From positions 1 through 64,000 of the forward strand of contig JBFXAJ010000017.1 in NCBI GenBank assembly GCA_050184415.1: DNA of 64,000 nucleotides. Reading direction: 5' to 3'. A program made the position numbers and the translations under genes. Shown here piece after piece: positions 24,821-32,948 of this stretch. Origin of the DNA: JADLGL01 sp050184415 (GTDB taxonomy: Bacteria > Pseudomonadota > Alphaproteobacteria > Rhizobiales > Kaistiaceae). How positions within the stretch are numbered: the stretch's first letter is position 1; each line of letters begins with the position of its first letter. Below the pieces are notes generated by a model. That model ran no database searches, had not been told where the DNA came from, and saw only the letters and a program-made list of their open reading frames with translations.

Positions 24821-26401
24821 ATGTCTGACGACAACGGCGCGGCCGCGGCCCGCCCGAACGACGCCGGCAAGGACCGCGTCGTCATTTTCGATACGACGCT
24901 GCGCGACGGCGAGCAGTCGCCGGGAGCGTCGATGACGCTCGAGGAGAAGCTGCAGGTCGCCATGGTGCTCGACGAGATGGGCGTCGACATCATCGAGGCC
25001 GGCTTCCCGATCGCCTCGCAGGGCGATTTCGAGTCCGTGATGGAAATCGGCAAGCGGGTGAAGAACGCCGTCGTCTGCGGCCTCGCCCGCGCCGGCTTCG
25101 CCGATATCGACCGCGCCGCGGAGGCCCTGAAGACCGCGAAGCGGAGCCGCATCCACACCTTCATCGGGACCTCGCCCACCCATCGCCAGTTCCAGCTCAA
25201 GCTGAGCGAGGACGAGGTGTATGAGAAGGTCGTCGCCTCGGTGACGCGGGCGCGCAACTACACCGACGACGTCGAATGGTCGGCGATGGATGCGACGCGG
25301 ACCGAGCCGGACTATCTCTGCCGCGTCGTCGAAGCCGCGATCCGCGCCGGCGCGACCACGATCAACATCCCCGACACCGTCGGCTACACCACGCCGGAGG
25401 AATTTCGCCGCACCCTCCAGATGCTGAAGGAGCGCGTGCCCGATTCCGACAAGGTGATCTTCTCGGTCCATTGCCATGACGACCTCGGCATGGCGGTCGC
25501 GAACTCGCTGGCGGGCGTGCTGGGCGGCGCCCGGCAGATCGAGTGCACCATCAACGGCCTCGGCGAGCGCGCGGGCAACGCGGCGCTGGAAGAGGTCGTG
25601 ATGGCGATCAAGACGCGCGCCGACGTCTTCCCGTACTTCACCGGCATCGATACCAAAATGCTGATGCGGGCCTCGAAGCTCGTCTCGGCGGTGACGGCAT
25701 TCCCGGTCCAGTACAACAAGGCGATCGTCGGCCAGAACGCGTTCGCCCACGAATCCGGCATCCACCAGGACGGCATGCTGAAGAACGCGCAGACCTTCGA
25801 GATCATGCGGCCCGAGGACGTCGGCGTGAAGGAGACGTCGCTGGTCATGGGCAAGCACTCGGGCCGGGCCGCGTTCCGCTCGAAGCTGCAGGAGCTCGGC
25901 TACGAGCTGGGCGACAATGCGCTTAACGACGTCTTCAAGCGCTTCAAGGATCTCGCCGACCGCAAGAAGCAGATTTTCGACGACGACATCGTCGCCCTCG
26001 TCGAGGACGAGGTCGCGACCGCGAGCGAGGCGGTGAAGGTGATCGCGCTCACCGTCATCGCCGGCACCGGCGGACCGCAGAAGGCGATCATCACGCTCGA
26101 CGTCGACGGTCATCACGAGACGCGCGAGGCGACCGGCAACGGTCCGGTCGACGCGACCTTCAACGCGATCCGCATGATCATCCCGCACCAGGCGAAGCTC
26201 TCGCTCTACCAGGTACACGCCGTGACCGGTGGCACCGACGCCCAGGCCGAAGTCTCGGTCCGCCTCGAGGAGGACGGGCGGAAGGTGATGGCGCGCGGGA
26301 CCGATCCGGACACCATGGTTGCGTCGGCGAAGGCCTATGTGTCGGGCCTCAACAAGCTCGTGACGCGGCGCGCGAAGGGATCGGCGCTCAGGGCCATCTG
26401 A
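24821..26401 (+). CDS. leuA: 2-isopropylmalate synthase
   Basis: First step of the leucine branch: condenses 2-oxoisovalerate with acetyl-CoA. 526 residues, the full long form. The TIM-barrel has FDTTLRDGEQSPGASM (metal-binding Asp), GFPIASQGDFE, and the metal ligands in SVHCHDDLGMAVANS; AHESGIHQDGMLKN and GKHSGRAAF follow, and a C-terminal regulatory domain (about 395-510) binds leucine for feedback inhibition. The ATG is used, with GAGAAGG upstream; a TTG three codons earlier is in frame. Confidence 0.98.
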   Translation: MSDDNGAAAARPNDAGKDRVVIFDTTLRDGEQSPGASMTLEEKLQVAMVLDEMGVDIIEAGFPIASQGDFESVMEIGKRVKNAVVCGLARAGFADIDRAAEALKTAKRSRIHTFIGTSPTHRQFQLKLSEDEVYEKVVASVTRARNYTDDVEWSAMDATRTEPDYLCRVVEAAIRAGATTINIPDTVGYTTPEEFRRTLQMLKERVPDSDKVIFSVHCHDDLGMAVANSLAGVLGGARQIECTINGLGERAGNAALEEVVMAIKTRADVFPYFTGIDTKMLMRASKLVSAVTAFPVQYNKAIVGQNAFAHESGIHQDGMLKNAQTFEIMRPEDVGVKETSLVMGKHSGRAAFRSKLQELGYELGDNALNDVFKRFKDLADRKKQIFDDDIVALVEDEVATASEAVKVIALTVIAGTGGPQKAIITLDVDGHHETREATGNGPVDATFNAIRMIIPHQAKLSLYQVHAVTGGTDAQAEVSVRLEEDGRKVMARGTDPDTMVASAKAYVSGLNKLVTRRAKGSALRAI

Positions 26402-26602
26402 TCAGGCGGCGTGGGGACGGCGGCAGCGGTGCCGCGCTGAATGCCCGGCCGCCAAGCGGCGTTAGGGAAGGCTGCCCGATCAGAGAAATCAGCGGGCCGC
26501 GCGTAGGAGGGGTCCGGATCGAGCCGCGTTGCGGTTTCGGCGGTGGCGATCATCTCGGGCGTGATCGTTCCGGAATCAGAGCGCCACCGCATGCGCACGG
26601 CC

Positions 26603-28063
26603 CTATCGTGGATAGGTCTCATCCAGGACCCGGCGCATGGTCTCGGCGAACTCACCGGGCCGTTCAAAATGGGGCCGATGTCCTGAAGCCTCGAAAACGA
26701 CGAATTCTTTGGCCGGTGCTTCCAGAACATCGAACCACTCGAGCGCGAGAATTGCCCGGCCTCGTGCCTCGTGTTCTCCCTGAATGATGTAGACCGGAAC
26801 CTCGAGTCCCGGGACGTCCTGCCGAAGGTCGACGTCCTGGATTTGCGGGTAGACGATGGAGGCTGAATCGAGGAACGCCGGGAACGCGTTGAGCTTGTCC
26901 AGAAGGGTGTATTCCGGGACAAACAGAATGGCCGGCATTTCCTGGTCTGGATTGAACCCGGGATATGCGTTCCAGTCGTGCTCCGAGTTGACGATCGGTT
27001 CGTACTTCCAGATGTCGTCATAAGGCGGTGGTCCATTCGCCACCAGGGCAGCTGCCAGCCCCTCGTTACCTGTTGCCTCCGCCCACGCTAGCGCGTCCTC
27101 ATAGAACAACCGGTCAGTGGCATTCTGACTGACCATCTGACCGGTGCCGACATAAGCGTGGAACAGTTCCGGCCGACGCTGCACGGCCAGCGCCGCCAGC
27201 GTCGTGCCCCACGAATTGCCGACGAGATATATTCTGTCTTCGTCGAACCTCTCCCGAAGGTAGTTGGTGGCGTCGATCGTGTCGGAGATGAGCTGCTCGA
27301 GGGTCAGCGTCTCGGCCGGGTCGAGCGCGGAGTATGATTTCCCGGCTCCGCGCTGCTCCCAGACCGCTACGACGAAGTCCTGCTCAAGGCCGACATCTCG
27401 ACGAACCGCGCCGATGTCTGTTCCTCCAGGACCGCCGGCCAGATAGAGCAGCACCGGTGCATCGGCATTCCGACCGCGGATCATCATCGCCTGCCGGTGG
27501 CCGCCGATCTCAACGTCGATCAGTTCGGCGATGCTGTTAGGCGACTCCCCGGCAAGGACCGGGGCGGTGCTTGCCGGAATGGCAATGGCGACGGCGAGCG
27601 CCACAAGGCCGGCCGCAGCAACTCCAGTGAAGGTCCACCCCCACGCTCCGATGGGCTTGCTCCGATCGCCGCTCCGTGAAGTCAGCCCAATGCCGACGAT
27701 GGCGCCGATAGCCATCGGGAGGAGGGCCAGCAGGTAATCCAGGCCGCGCCCCAAGACCAAGGCGATGATGCCGAATAAGGACCCGAGCCTTAGGCCGTCC
27801 ACTGTCGGGCCCACGGCCCCCAGGCGCGCGACTTCCAGCGCAACGACAAACGCGGCCGGAGCCAGAAGCAGACTCCATCGGCTGCGTCTAAACGCGCCTG
27901 CCGCGAACCCGACGATCGCACCCCCGGCCATGGTCAGGAGGGCTTCCAAAGACGTTGTAGGCCCGCGCGGGGTCAACCAGCCGCTCGCCAGTCCGAAGAC
28001 GGCTGCGATCGCCGCGGCAACCAACAAAGAAGGGACTCTATTGCGCCAGTATGAGCGAGGCAT
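26603..28063 (-). CDS. Alpha/beta hydrolase (S33 peptidase-like) with N-terminal membrane domain
   Basis: A 486-residue protein. The first ~165 residues hold four to five hydrophobic segments (SLLVAAAIAAVFGLASGWL, LLTMAGGAIVGFAAGAF, LLLAPAAFVVALEVARLG, FTGVAAAGLVALAVAIAI), anchoring a C-terminal hydrolase outside the membrane. The hydrolase has the oxyanion region LYLAGGPGG, EQRGAGKS, the nucleophile elbow VGNSWGTTLAALA and a late catalytic His in ASGHRPHF, most like proline iminopeptidases. The acid is less clear: IIQGEHEARG offers Glu where Asp is usual. It is convergent with leuA. Confidence 0.82.
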   Translation of the reverse strand: MPRSYWRNRVPSLLVAAAIAAVFGLASGWLTPRGPTTSLEALLTMAGGAIVGFAAGAFRRSRWSLLLAPAAFVVALEVARLGAVGPTVDGLRLGSLFGIIALVLGRGLDYLLALLPMAIGAIVGIGLTSRSGDRSKPIGAWGWTFTGVAAAGLVALAVAIAIPASTAPVLAGESPNSIAELIDVEIGGHRQAMMIRGRNADAPVLLYLAGGPGGTDIGAVRRDVGLEQDFVVAVWEQRGAGKSYSALDPAETLTLEQLISDTIDATNYLRERFDEDRIYLVGNSWGTTLAALAVQRRPELFHAYVGTGQMVSQNATDRLFYEDALAWAEATGNEGLAAALVANGPPPYDDIWKYEPIVNSEHDWNAYPGFNPDQEMPAILFVPEYTLLDKLNAFPAFLDSASIVYPQIQDVDLRQDVPGLEVPVYIIQGEHEARGRAILALEWFDVLEAPAKEFVVFEASGHRPHFERPGEFAETMRRVLDETYPR

Positions 28064-28190
28064 GCTCTATTTCGACCTCGGGTTCGGTACCTTCGTCAAT
28101 TCGGGCGCTGTCCGGTATTGTAAGGTGCGATCCTGAGCGGCTGGAAAGCGCCAGGTGACGCTTGCCCGCTGAGTCCGCTCCCGCCACGCA

Positions 28191-31178
28191 CTATGACCGG
28201 ATGAGCCGCGGCCTGCTCGGCATCCTCTCGGCGCGTTCGGCCATCCAGATCTCGAAATCGCGCGCCGGCATCGGGCGGGCGAAATAGTAGCCCTGGGCGT
28301 AGGTGGCCGACGCCTCCTTGAGGCTCGCGACGTGCTCGGCGGTCTCGGCGCCTTCGACCACGACCGGGATGTCGAGGCTCGACGAGAGGTTGACCATCGC
28401 CTTGAGGATGGCGGCCGTGCGAGGGTCGGACCGCATGAAGTCGCGGTCGATCTTGATGAGGTCGATCGGGATGTCGCGAAGGCGCGCGAACGACGCGTGG
28501 CCGGTGCCGAAATCGTCGACCGCGACCATGATGCCCATCTCGCGGAAGCGGCGCAGCGCTTCGATCGTGCGCTCGGAATCGTTCATTGCCTCCTCGGTGA
28601 CTTCGAGGATCAGGTCGCTCCCCTTCAGCTCCTCGGCGAGGATGCGCCGGGCGATCTGGTCCCCAAGCGCAGGGTCGGTGAGGGCGGAGGTCGCGATATT
28701 GACCGCCATCCGGAAGGGCGGCATGCCGGCTCTCCGCCATGCCGCGAGCTGACGCAGCGCTTCCGTGACCACGTGAAGGGTGACGGGGACGATCTGCCGG
28801 TTCCGCACGACGTGATGGAGGAAATCGGTCGGCGTGAGGAGACCGCGCTTCGGGTGCCGCCAGCGCAGGAGGCCCTCGACGGCGGCCACCGCCATCGTGT
28901 CGAGCGCGATGATCGGCTGGTAATGGACCTCGAACTCGCCGTTGGGGAGCGCACGCGGAATCTCGGCGTCGGCGGCCGACAGCTCCAGGGCACGCCGGCG
29001 CAGCTCGGGCTCGAAGAAGCAACTCATCCCGCCGCCCCGGCGCTTCGCCTCGTAGAGCGCGAGGTCGCCCATCTGGAAGAGCTCCTCGGCAGGGATGCTT
29101 CCGCCCCGCGACACGGCGATGCCGATGCTTCCCTTGAGCTGCGTCGAGGCGTCGGCGGGGTCGAGCTCCGCCGAAAGGCCGCGGAGGATGCGGTCCGCGC
29201 GGCGCGAAAGCTCCTCGAGGCTGGCGAACTCGACGGCGATGACGGCAAACTCGTCGCCGCCGAGGCGGCCGACACGGTCGCTGTCGCGCAGCGCCGCCCG
29301 GAGCCTGACGGCAGCCTCGACCAGGATGCGGTCGCCGATCTGGTGGCCCCTTATGTCGTTGACGGTCTTGAAGTCATCGAGGTCGATCAGGAACAGCGCG
29401 ACGTCGGTCCCCTCGGAAGCGGCGCGGCTCAGCGCGGTGTTGAGGTCGGCGAGGAGGGCGCGGCGGTTCGGAAGGTCGGTCAGCGGATCGTAGAGCGCCA
29501 AATGGCGGATCCGCTCGGCGGCCCGCCGCTTGACCGTCACGTCCTCGAACGCGAGGACCGCAGCGGTGATGGCGCCGGATTCGTCGCGGATCGGACCGGC
29601 ATTCACCGACAGGAACCGTGCCAGCCCGTCCTGATGGCGAATCTCGATCTCCTCGCCGCGCAGCAACTCGCCGCGGAGGACGCGGGCGGTCGGGCGCTCG
29701 TCCGGCGGACAGACCGAGCCGTCCGCCCGGTAGCACCGGAGGTCGATGGCTTCGCCGTCCGAGGTCGGAGAGCCGATGAGCTCCAGGAGCTTGGCGTTGG
29801 CGTGGATGATCTGTCCCGACGGCGCCTCGATCAGGCCGACGGCGATCGGGAGGCTGGTCAGGATGCCCTCCAGCCACGCGCCATGCTCGACCAGGAAGCC
29901 CGTGGTGCGCGCGAGCTCGGCGGTGCGGAGGAGGACGAGGCGCTCGAGTTCGTCCGTCGCCTTGCGTTCGGCGGCAGCCTCCCCGGCCTTCCTGATGTCG
30001 TCGCGGAACGACGCCAGAGCCCGTGCCATGGCGCCGAGCTCGTCGCGGCGCTCGGCGTAGGGGATGGGCTGGTCGATGCGGAAGGTCGTCATGACCTCCT
30101 GCAGCTTGCGGATCGGACGGGTGAACATCGTGCCGAGGCCGAAGCCGAAGACGATGATGATGATGGCCGAGAGAACGACCGCGAGGAACATCGAGCCGAG
30201 CAGCGCATTCCAGCGCGAAAGCACGTCGTCGAGCGGGGCGGCCACGAAGATCGACCATTCGAGGGCCGGCGCCTCCGCGGCCCGCACGCGTCCGGCGTAG
30301 CCGATCGCGCTCGTGCGGTTGCCGTTCTGGCCGGTCGTGATGATGGCCCCGGTTGCGCCTCCGAGCGCCGCCCAGCGGACGGCGTCGTCCACCGGCTCCA
30401 CGGGTGCTGCGTTGCCGTCCGGATCCGACGTGCCCATGCGGTCGAGCACCACGCCGCCAAGCCGGTTGAGCGCGGTCACGCGGACGGAACGAAGGCCGTC
30501 CGCCTCGAGTTCGCCGAGGGTCTCGTCGATGATGGCCTCGATCAGCGCGAAGTCGACGAAATTGATCCAGAACGCGATCGTCGCGCCGGCGTCGTTGCGG
30601 ACGGGCGCCGCGAAGACGATGCTGAGGCCGGTGCCGCCGGTGATGGCGGCGACCTCGGGGACGACGAGCGGCAGGCTGACGAAGATGTCCGACCGGCCCG
30701 GACGGCCGGTCGCAACGACGGCGCTGAACCAGGGCGCGTCGGCGAACGAGCGGTCGGCCGGGATGTCGACGGAAAGGGCATCCCCCTCCCAGTCGACCGT
30801 GTTGGAAGCGATGATGCGGCCGGTGGGATCGACCACCACCGAGAGCGGATAGGCGCCGTCATAGTGGTGGACGTAGCCGTTGATCGCCTCGGTGAGGGGT
30901 GTCGATTCCTCGCCCGATTCCCATTCCGCCGGATCGCGCGCCGCCCCGTTGAGGGTGAAGGCCCTTATGTCGCTCAGTCTTTCGCGAAGGGCGTAGGAGA
31001 GATCCTCGCTGATCTGCGCGGCGGCGGTGCCGACGCGGTCGAGCATCAGGTTTTTGACCCCATCGCCATTGGCCAGCAGGATGAAGTAGAGGGCAACCGC
31101 CGGCGACAGCCCGAACAACAAGAGCAGCAGGATGAATTTCGTCCTGACGCCGAGTTGCGAGGAGAGGAGGCGGACCAT
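28191..31178 (-). CDS. Cache-HAMP-PAS-GGDEF-EAL cyclic-di-GMP protein
   Basis: A 995-residue membrane receptor for turnover of cyclic di-GMP. Order: membrane span (FILLLLLFGLSPAVALYFIL), periplasmic Cache-like sensor (to about residue 325, with PLSVVVDPTGRIIASN), second span (FLAVVLSAIIIIVFGFGLG), HAMP-like stretch, a PAS domain (about 430-550), GGDEF (motif LGGDEF near 638, intact) and EAL. The EAL motif is EGL (AVEGLLRWRHP); the other catalytic residues look kept: LEVTEE, VDDFGTGHASF, IKIDRDF, VVEGAET, AQGYYFARPM. It may have both synthase and phosphodiesterase activity. It is monocistronic. Confidence 0.93.
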   Translation of the reverse strand: MVRLLSSQLGVRTKFILLLLLFGLSPAVALYFILLANGDGVKNLMLDRVGTAAAQISEDLSYALRERLSDIRAFTLNGAARDPAEWESGEESTPLTEAINGYVHHYDGAYPLSVVVDPTGRIIASNTVDWEGDALSVDIPADRSFADAPWFSAVVATGRPGRSDIFVSLPLVVPEVAAITGGTGLSIVFAAPVRNDAGATIAFWINFVDFALIEAIIDETLGELEADGLRSVRVTALNRLGGVVLDRMGTSDPDGNAAPVEPVDDAVRWAALGGATGAIITTGQNGNRTSAIGYAGRVRAAEAPALEWSIFVAAPLDDVLSRWNALLGSMFLAVVLSAIIIIVFGFGLGTMFTRPIRKLQEVMTTFRIDQPIPYAERRDELGAMARALASFRDDIRKAGEAAAERKATDELERLVLLRTAELARTTGFLVEHGAWLEGILTSLPIAVGLIEAPSGQIIHANAKLLELIGSPTSDGEAIDLRCYRADGSVCPPDERPTARVLRGELLRGEEIEIRHQDGLARFLSVNAGPIRDESGAITAAVLAFEDVTVKRRAAERIRHLALYDPLTDLPNRRALLADLNTALSRAASEGTDVALFLIDLDDFKTVNDIRGHQIGDRILVEAAVRLRAALRDSDRVGRLGGDEFAVIAVEFASLEELSRRADRILRGLSAELDPADASTQLKGSIGIAVSRGGSIPAEELFQMGDLALYEAKRRGGGMSCFFEPELRRRALELSAADAEIPRALPNGEFEVHYQPIIALDTMAVAAVEGLLRWRHPKRGLLTPTDFLHHVVRNRQIVPVTLHVVTEALRQLAAWRRAGMPPFRMAVNIATSALTDPALGDQIARRILAEELKGSDLILEVTEEAMNDSERTIEALRRFREMGIMVAVDDFGTGHASFARLRDIPIDLIKIDRDFMRSDPRTAAILKAMVNLSSSLDIPVVVEGAETAEHVASLKEASATYAQGYYFARPMPARDFEIWMAERAERMPSRPRLIRS

Positions 31179-31256
31179 TGTCGGCCGTGGCTGTGAACGT
31201 CTCGACCTATCCTAACCGCTAATGCAGCCGTCGGGCAGTCCTGGTCTTGCGATCGA

Positions 31257-32162
31257 CTACTGAGGGTTTGGGTCGTCCGACAACGGCCTTTCCTCCTCCG
31301 TCATCCGGAGACGCGGCTCGTGCCGCGCGGGAACGAGGTGCACGACCTGATGGGGGAGGGGGCTGTGGAGGCCGGCTTTGTCCAGCGCGGCCTTGCCGGA
31401 TTCGATCAGGTCCCAGCGCACGGCGTCGAAATCGCCGATCCGCGCCCACACCCGGAGCTGGATCTGGATCGTCATCGCCGACAGCGACTGCGTGACGACC
31501 TGCGGCACGGGATCCTTGAGGATCCGCGGATGCCGTTCGGCGAGGGCCAGAAGGACTTCGCGGGCATGGGTGAGACTGGCGCTGTACTCCACCGCAAAGT
31601 CGACCGTCGCCTGGCGGGTCGGGTTGCGGGTGAAGTTGGTGATCGGCTTGCTCCACAGCTCGGAATTGGGGACGAACTGGAACAGGCCGTCGCCCGTGCG
31701 AAGCCGGGCGTTGAAGAGGCCGATCTCTTCGACGGCGCCGGAGATCGCCCCGACCTGGATCGAATCCCCCGCCCGGAACGGCCGGAGCCACAGGATCATG
31801 ATCCCGGCCGCGATGTTCTGGAGCGTGCCCTGGAGGGCGAGGCCGATCGCAAGGCCGGCAGCGCCGATCGCCGCAAGCACCGATGCCGTCTGGACGCCGA
31901 GCTGGGCGAGCGCGGCAACGATCACGATGATCGCGATCGTGTAGCGGATGACGGCGCGGAGGATCGGCCGCAGGGTCGGATCGAGCCGGCCGGTGCGGTC
32001 GGCGAGCCGCACCACGCCGCGGGAAAAGTAGCGGGCGATCAGGAGGCCGATCACGAGGATCAGGAGCGCTCCAATGAGCCGCGGAAGGAGATCCAGGAAC
32101 CATGTCCACGCGACGGCGGCGAACGTCGACACATCCTCGGCAAAGCTTCCGACCACATCCAT
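31257..32162 (-). CDS. MscS family mechanosensitive channel
   Basis: Inner-membrane channel of 301 residues that opens on membrane tension to release solutes. Three spans are predicted: FLDLLPRLIGALLILVIGLL, AVIRYTIAIIVIVAALAQLG and the pore helix SVLAAIGAAGLAIGLALQGTLQNIAAGIMIL, here cited as AAIGAAGLAIGLALQGTLQN, the Ala/Gly pattern of MscS TM3. The beta domain begins RPFRAGDSIQVG and has PNSELWSKPITNFTR. It is divergent from the first PQQ dehydrogenase across a 786-bp gap. Confidence 0.95.
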   Translation of the reverse strand: MDVVGSFAEDVSTFAAVAWTWFLDLLPRLIGALLILVIGLLIARYFSRGVVRLADRTGRLDPTLRPILRAVIRYTIAIIVIVAALAQLGVQTASVLAAIGAAGLAIGLALQGTLQNIAAGIMILWLRPFRAGDSIQVGAISGAVEEIGLFNARLRTGDGLFQFVPNSELWSKPITNFTRNPTRQATVDFAVEYSASLTHAREVLLALAERHPRILKDPVPQVVTQSLSAMTIQIQLRVWARIGDFDAVRWDLIESGKAALDKAGLHSPLPHQVVHLVPARHEPRLRMTEEERPLSDDPNPQ

Positions 32163-32948
32163 CGCCCGTCTCTCGCCCGGTTACGTCCTGCCGAGCAATG
32201 CAAGGCGAAAGGGGCGAAAACAATGACGTCACGCCGAATGCTGCGCCGCTCTGGCTCGCGCTATCCACCTGAACGGGTAAATCGATACCTACCCAAATGG
32301 GTTATAAGATCGCCATGTTGTCCACCTCACGGGCGTAGTCGAGGTTTCCCGCTAGCCCAGAGCCCGAGGGCACAACGCGTCGCCGGTCGAGGTCTTTGGG
32401 TGCCGTGCCGAGAGTCGGAGCGGGCGAGCCGCGCTGCCGATGGTCGGCAAAACCGGGAAGGGTGCCTGCACATCAAGAAAAACCACGATGGATCACGCGG
32501 ATCGTTGCCGTGAGACTGAGGCAGGCCACTAGAGCCAGGTGGACGATTTGAGGTAGCACGCTCAATACTTACGCTCCGGTACGGCAAACTCTCCTGCGGC
32601 CTGCATCGTCGGATATGTACTAAGCCACTGATATTGCTGTCACATGCGTGCCGACTTGACTTGCCATCCGCCGGCCGCCGTTCTGTTCGAACGGTAGATC
32701 CGAGGGAGGTTCTACGAGAAGCGATAGCAACGGGGCGATCGGCCCGTAGCTGATCCTGATCCTCGTTGGCGTTCGGCACTGCGGCGCAAGTAGAGCGTTC
32801 AGTGAACGCCCGCGCTCGCCCGAAAGAACCTCCGTCGGTCTCCCCCTCGACATCGCCGTGGCGACCCGGCCGTGGCGATGCAAGGCCGGCGCATGGAGAA
32901 CCGGCCGCATTCGCATGAACCACGGGAAACCTAGGAGGAAGTCAGTAC
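32163..32948. other. Long gene-free region upstream of PQQ dehydrogenase 1
   Basis: 786 bp between divergent mscS and the first PQQ dehydrogenase. Reading frames in it have no start signals or recognisable products. The right 250 bp are rich in inverted repeats (see 32700-32838 and 32851-32906). Also seen are CCGTTC-TGTTC-GAACGG at about 32678-32694 and ACCCAAATGGGT at about 32290. A -35-like TTGACT near 32655 has no good -10 partner. Confidence 0.6.
32700..32838 (+). ncRNA. Candidate structured leader RNA of PQQ dehydrogenase 1
   Basis: Two 14-base strands, CCGAGGGAGGTTCT (32700-32713) and AGAACCTCCGTCGG (32825-32838), pair over 13 of 14 positions and close a 111-base interior. Inside, ACGGG/CCCGT (32730-32747) forms one hairpin. 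GAACGC at 32804-32809 can pair with either GCGTTC at 32795-32800 (3-base loop) or GCGTTC at 32769-32774, so two folds exclude each other. Downstream, CATCGCC/GGCGATG (32851-32880) and GGCCGG/CCGGCC (32884-32906) lie close to the ribosome-binding site. This layout resembles a cis-regulatory RNA; no known class is recognised. Confidence 0.4.

Noticed and set aside
28332..31196. 954-codon rightward reading frame
   Set aside because: Antisense to the GGDEF-EAL gene; low-complexity Asp/Arg/Glu/Gly content and no domain.
32327..32923. Possible leftward gene upstream of PQQ dehydrogenase 1
   Set aside because: No ribosome-binding site, no recognisable protein, and the region is full of inverted repeats; more likely an untranslated leader and promoter region.
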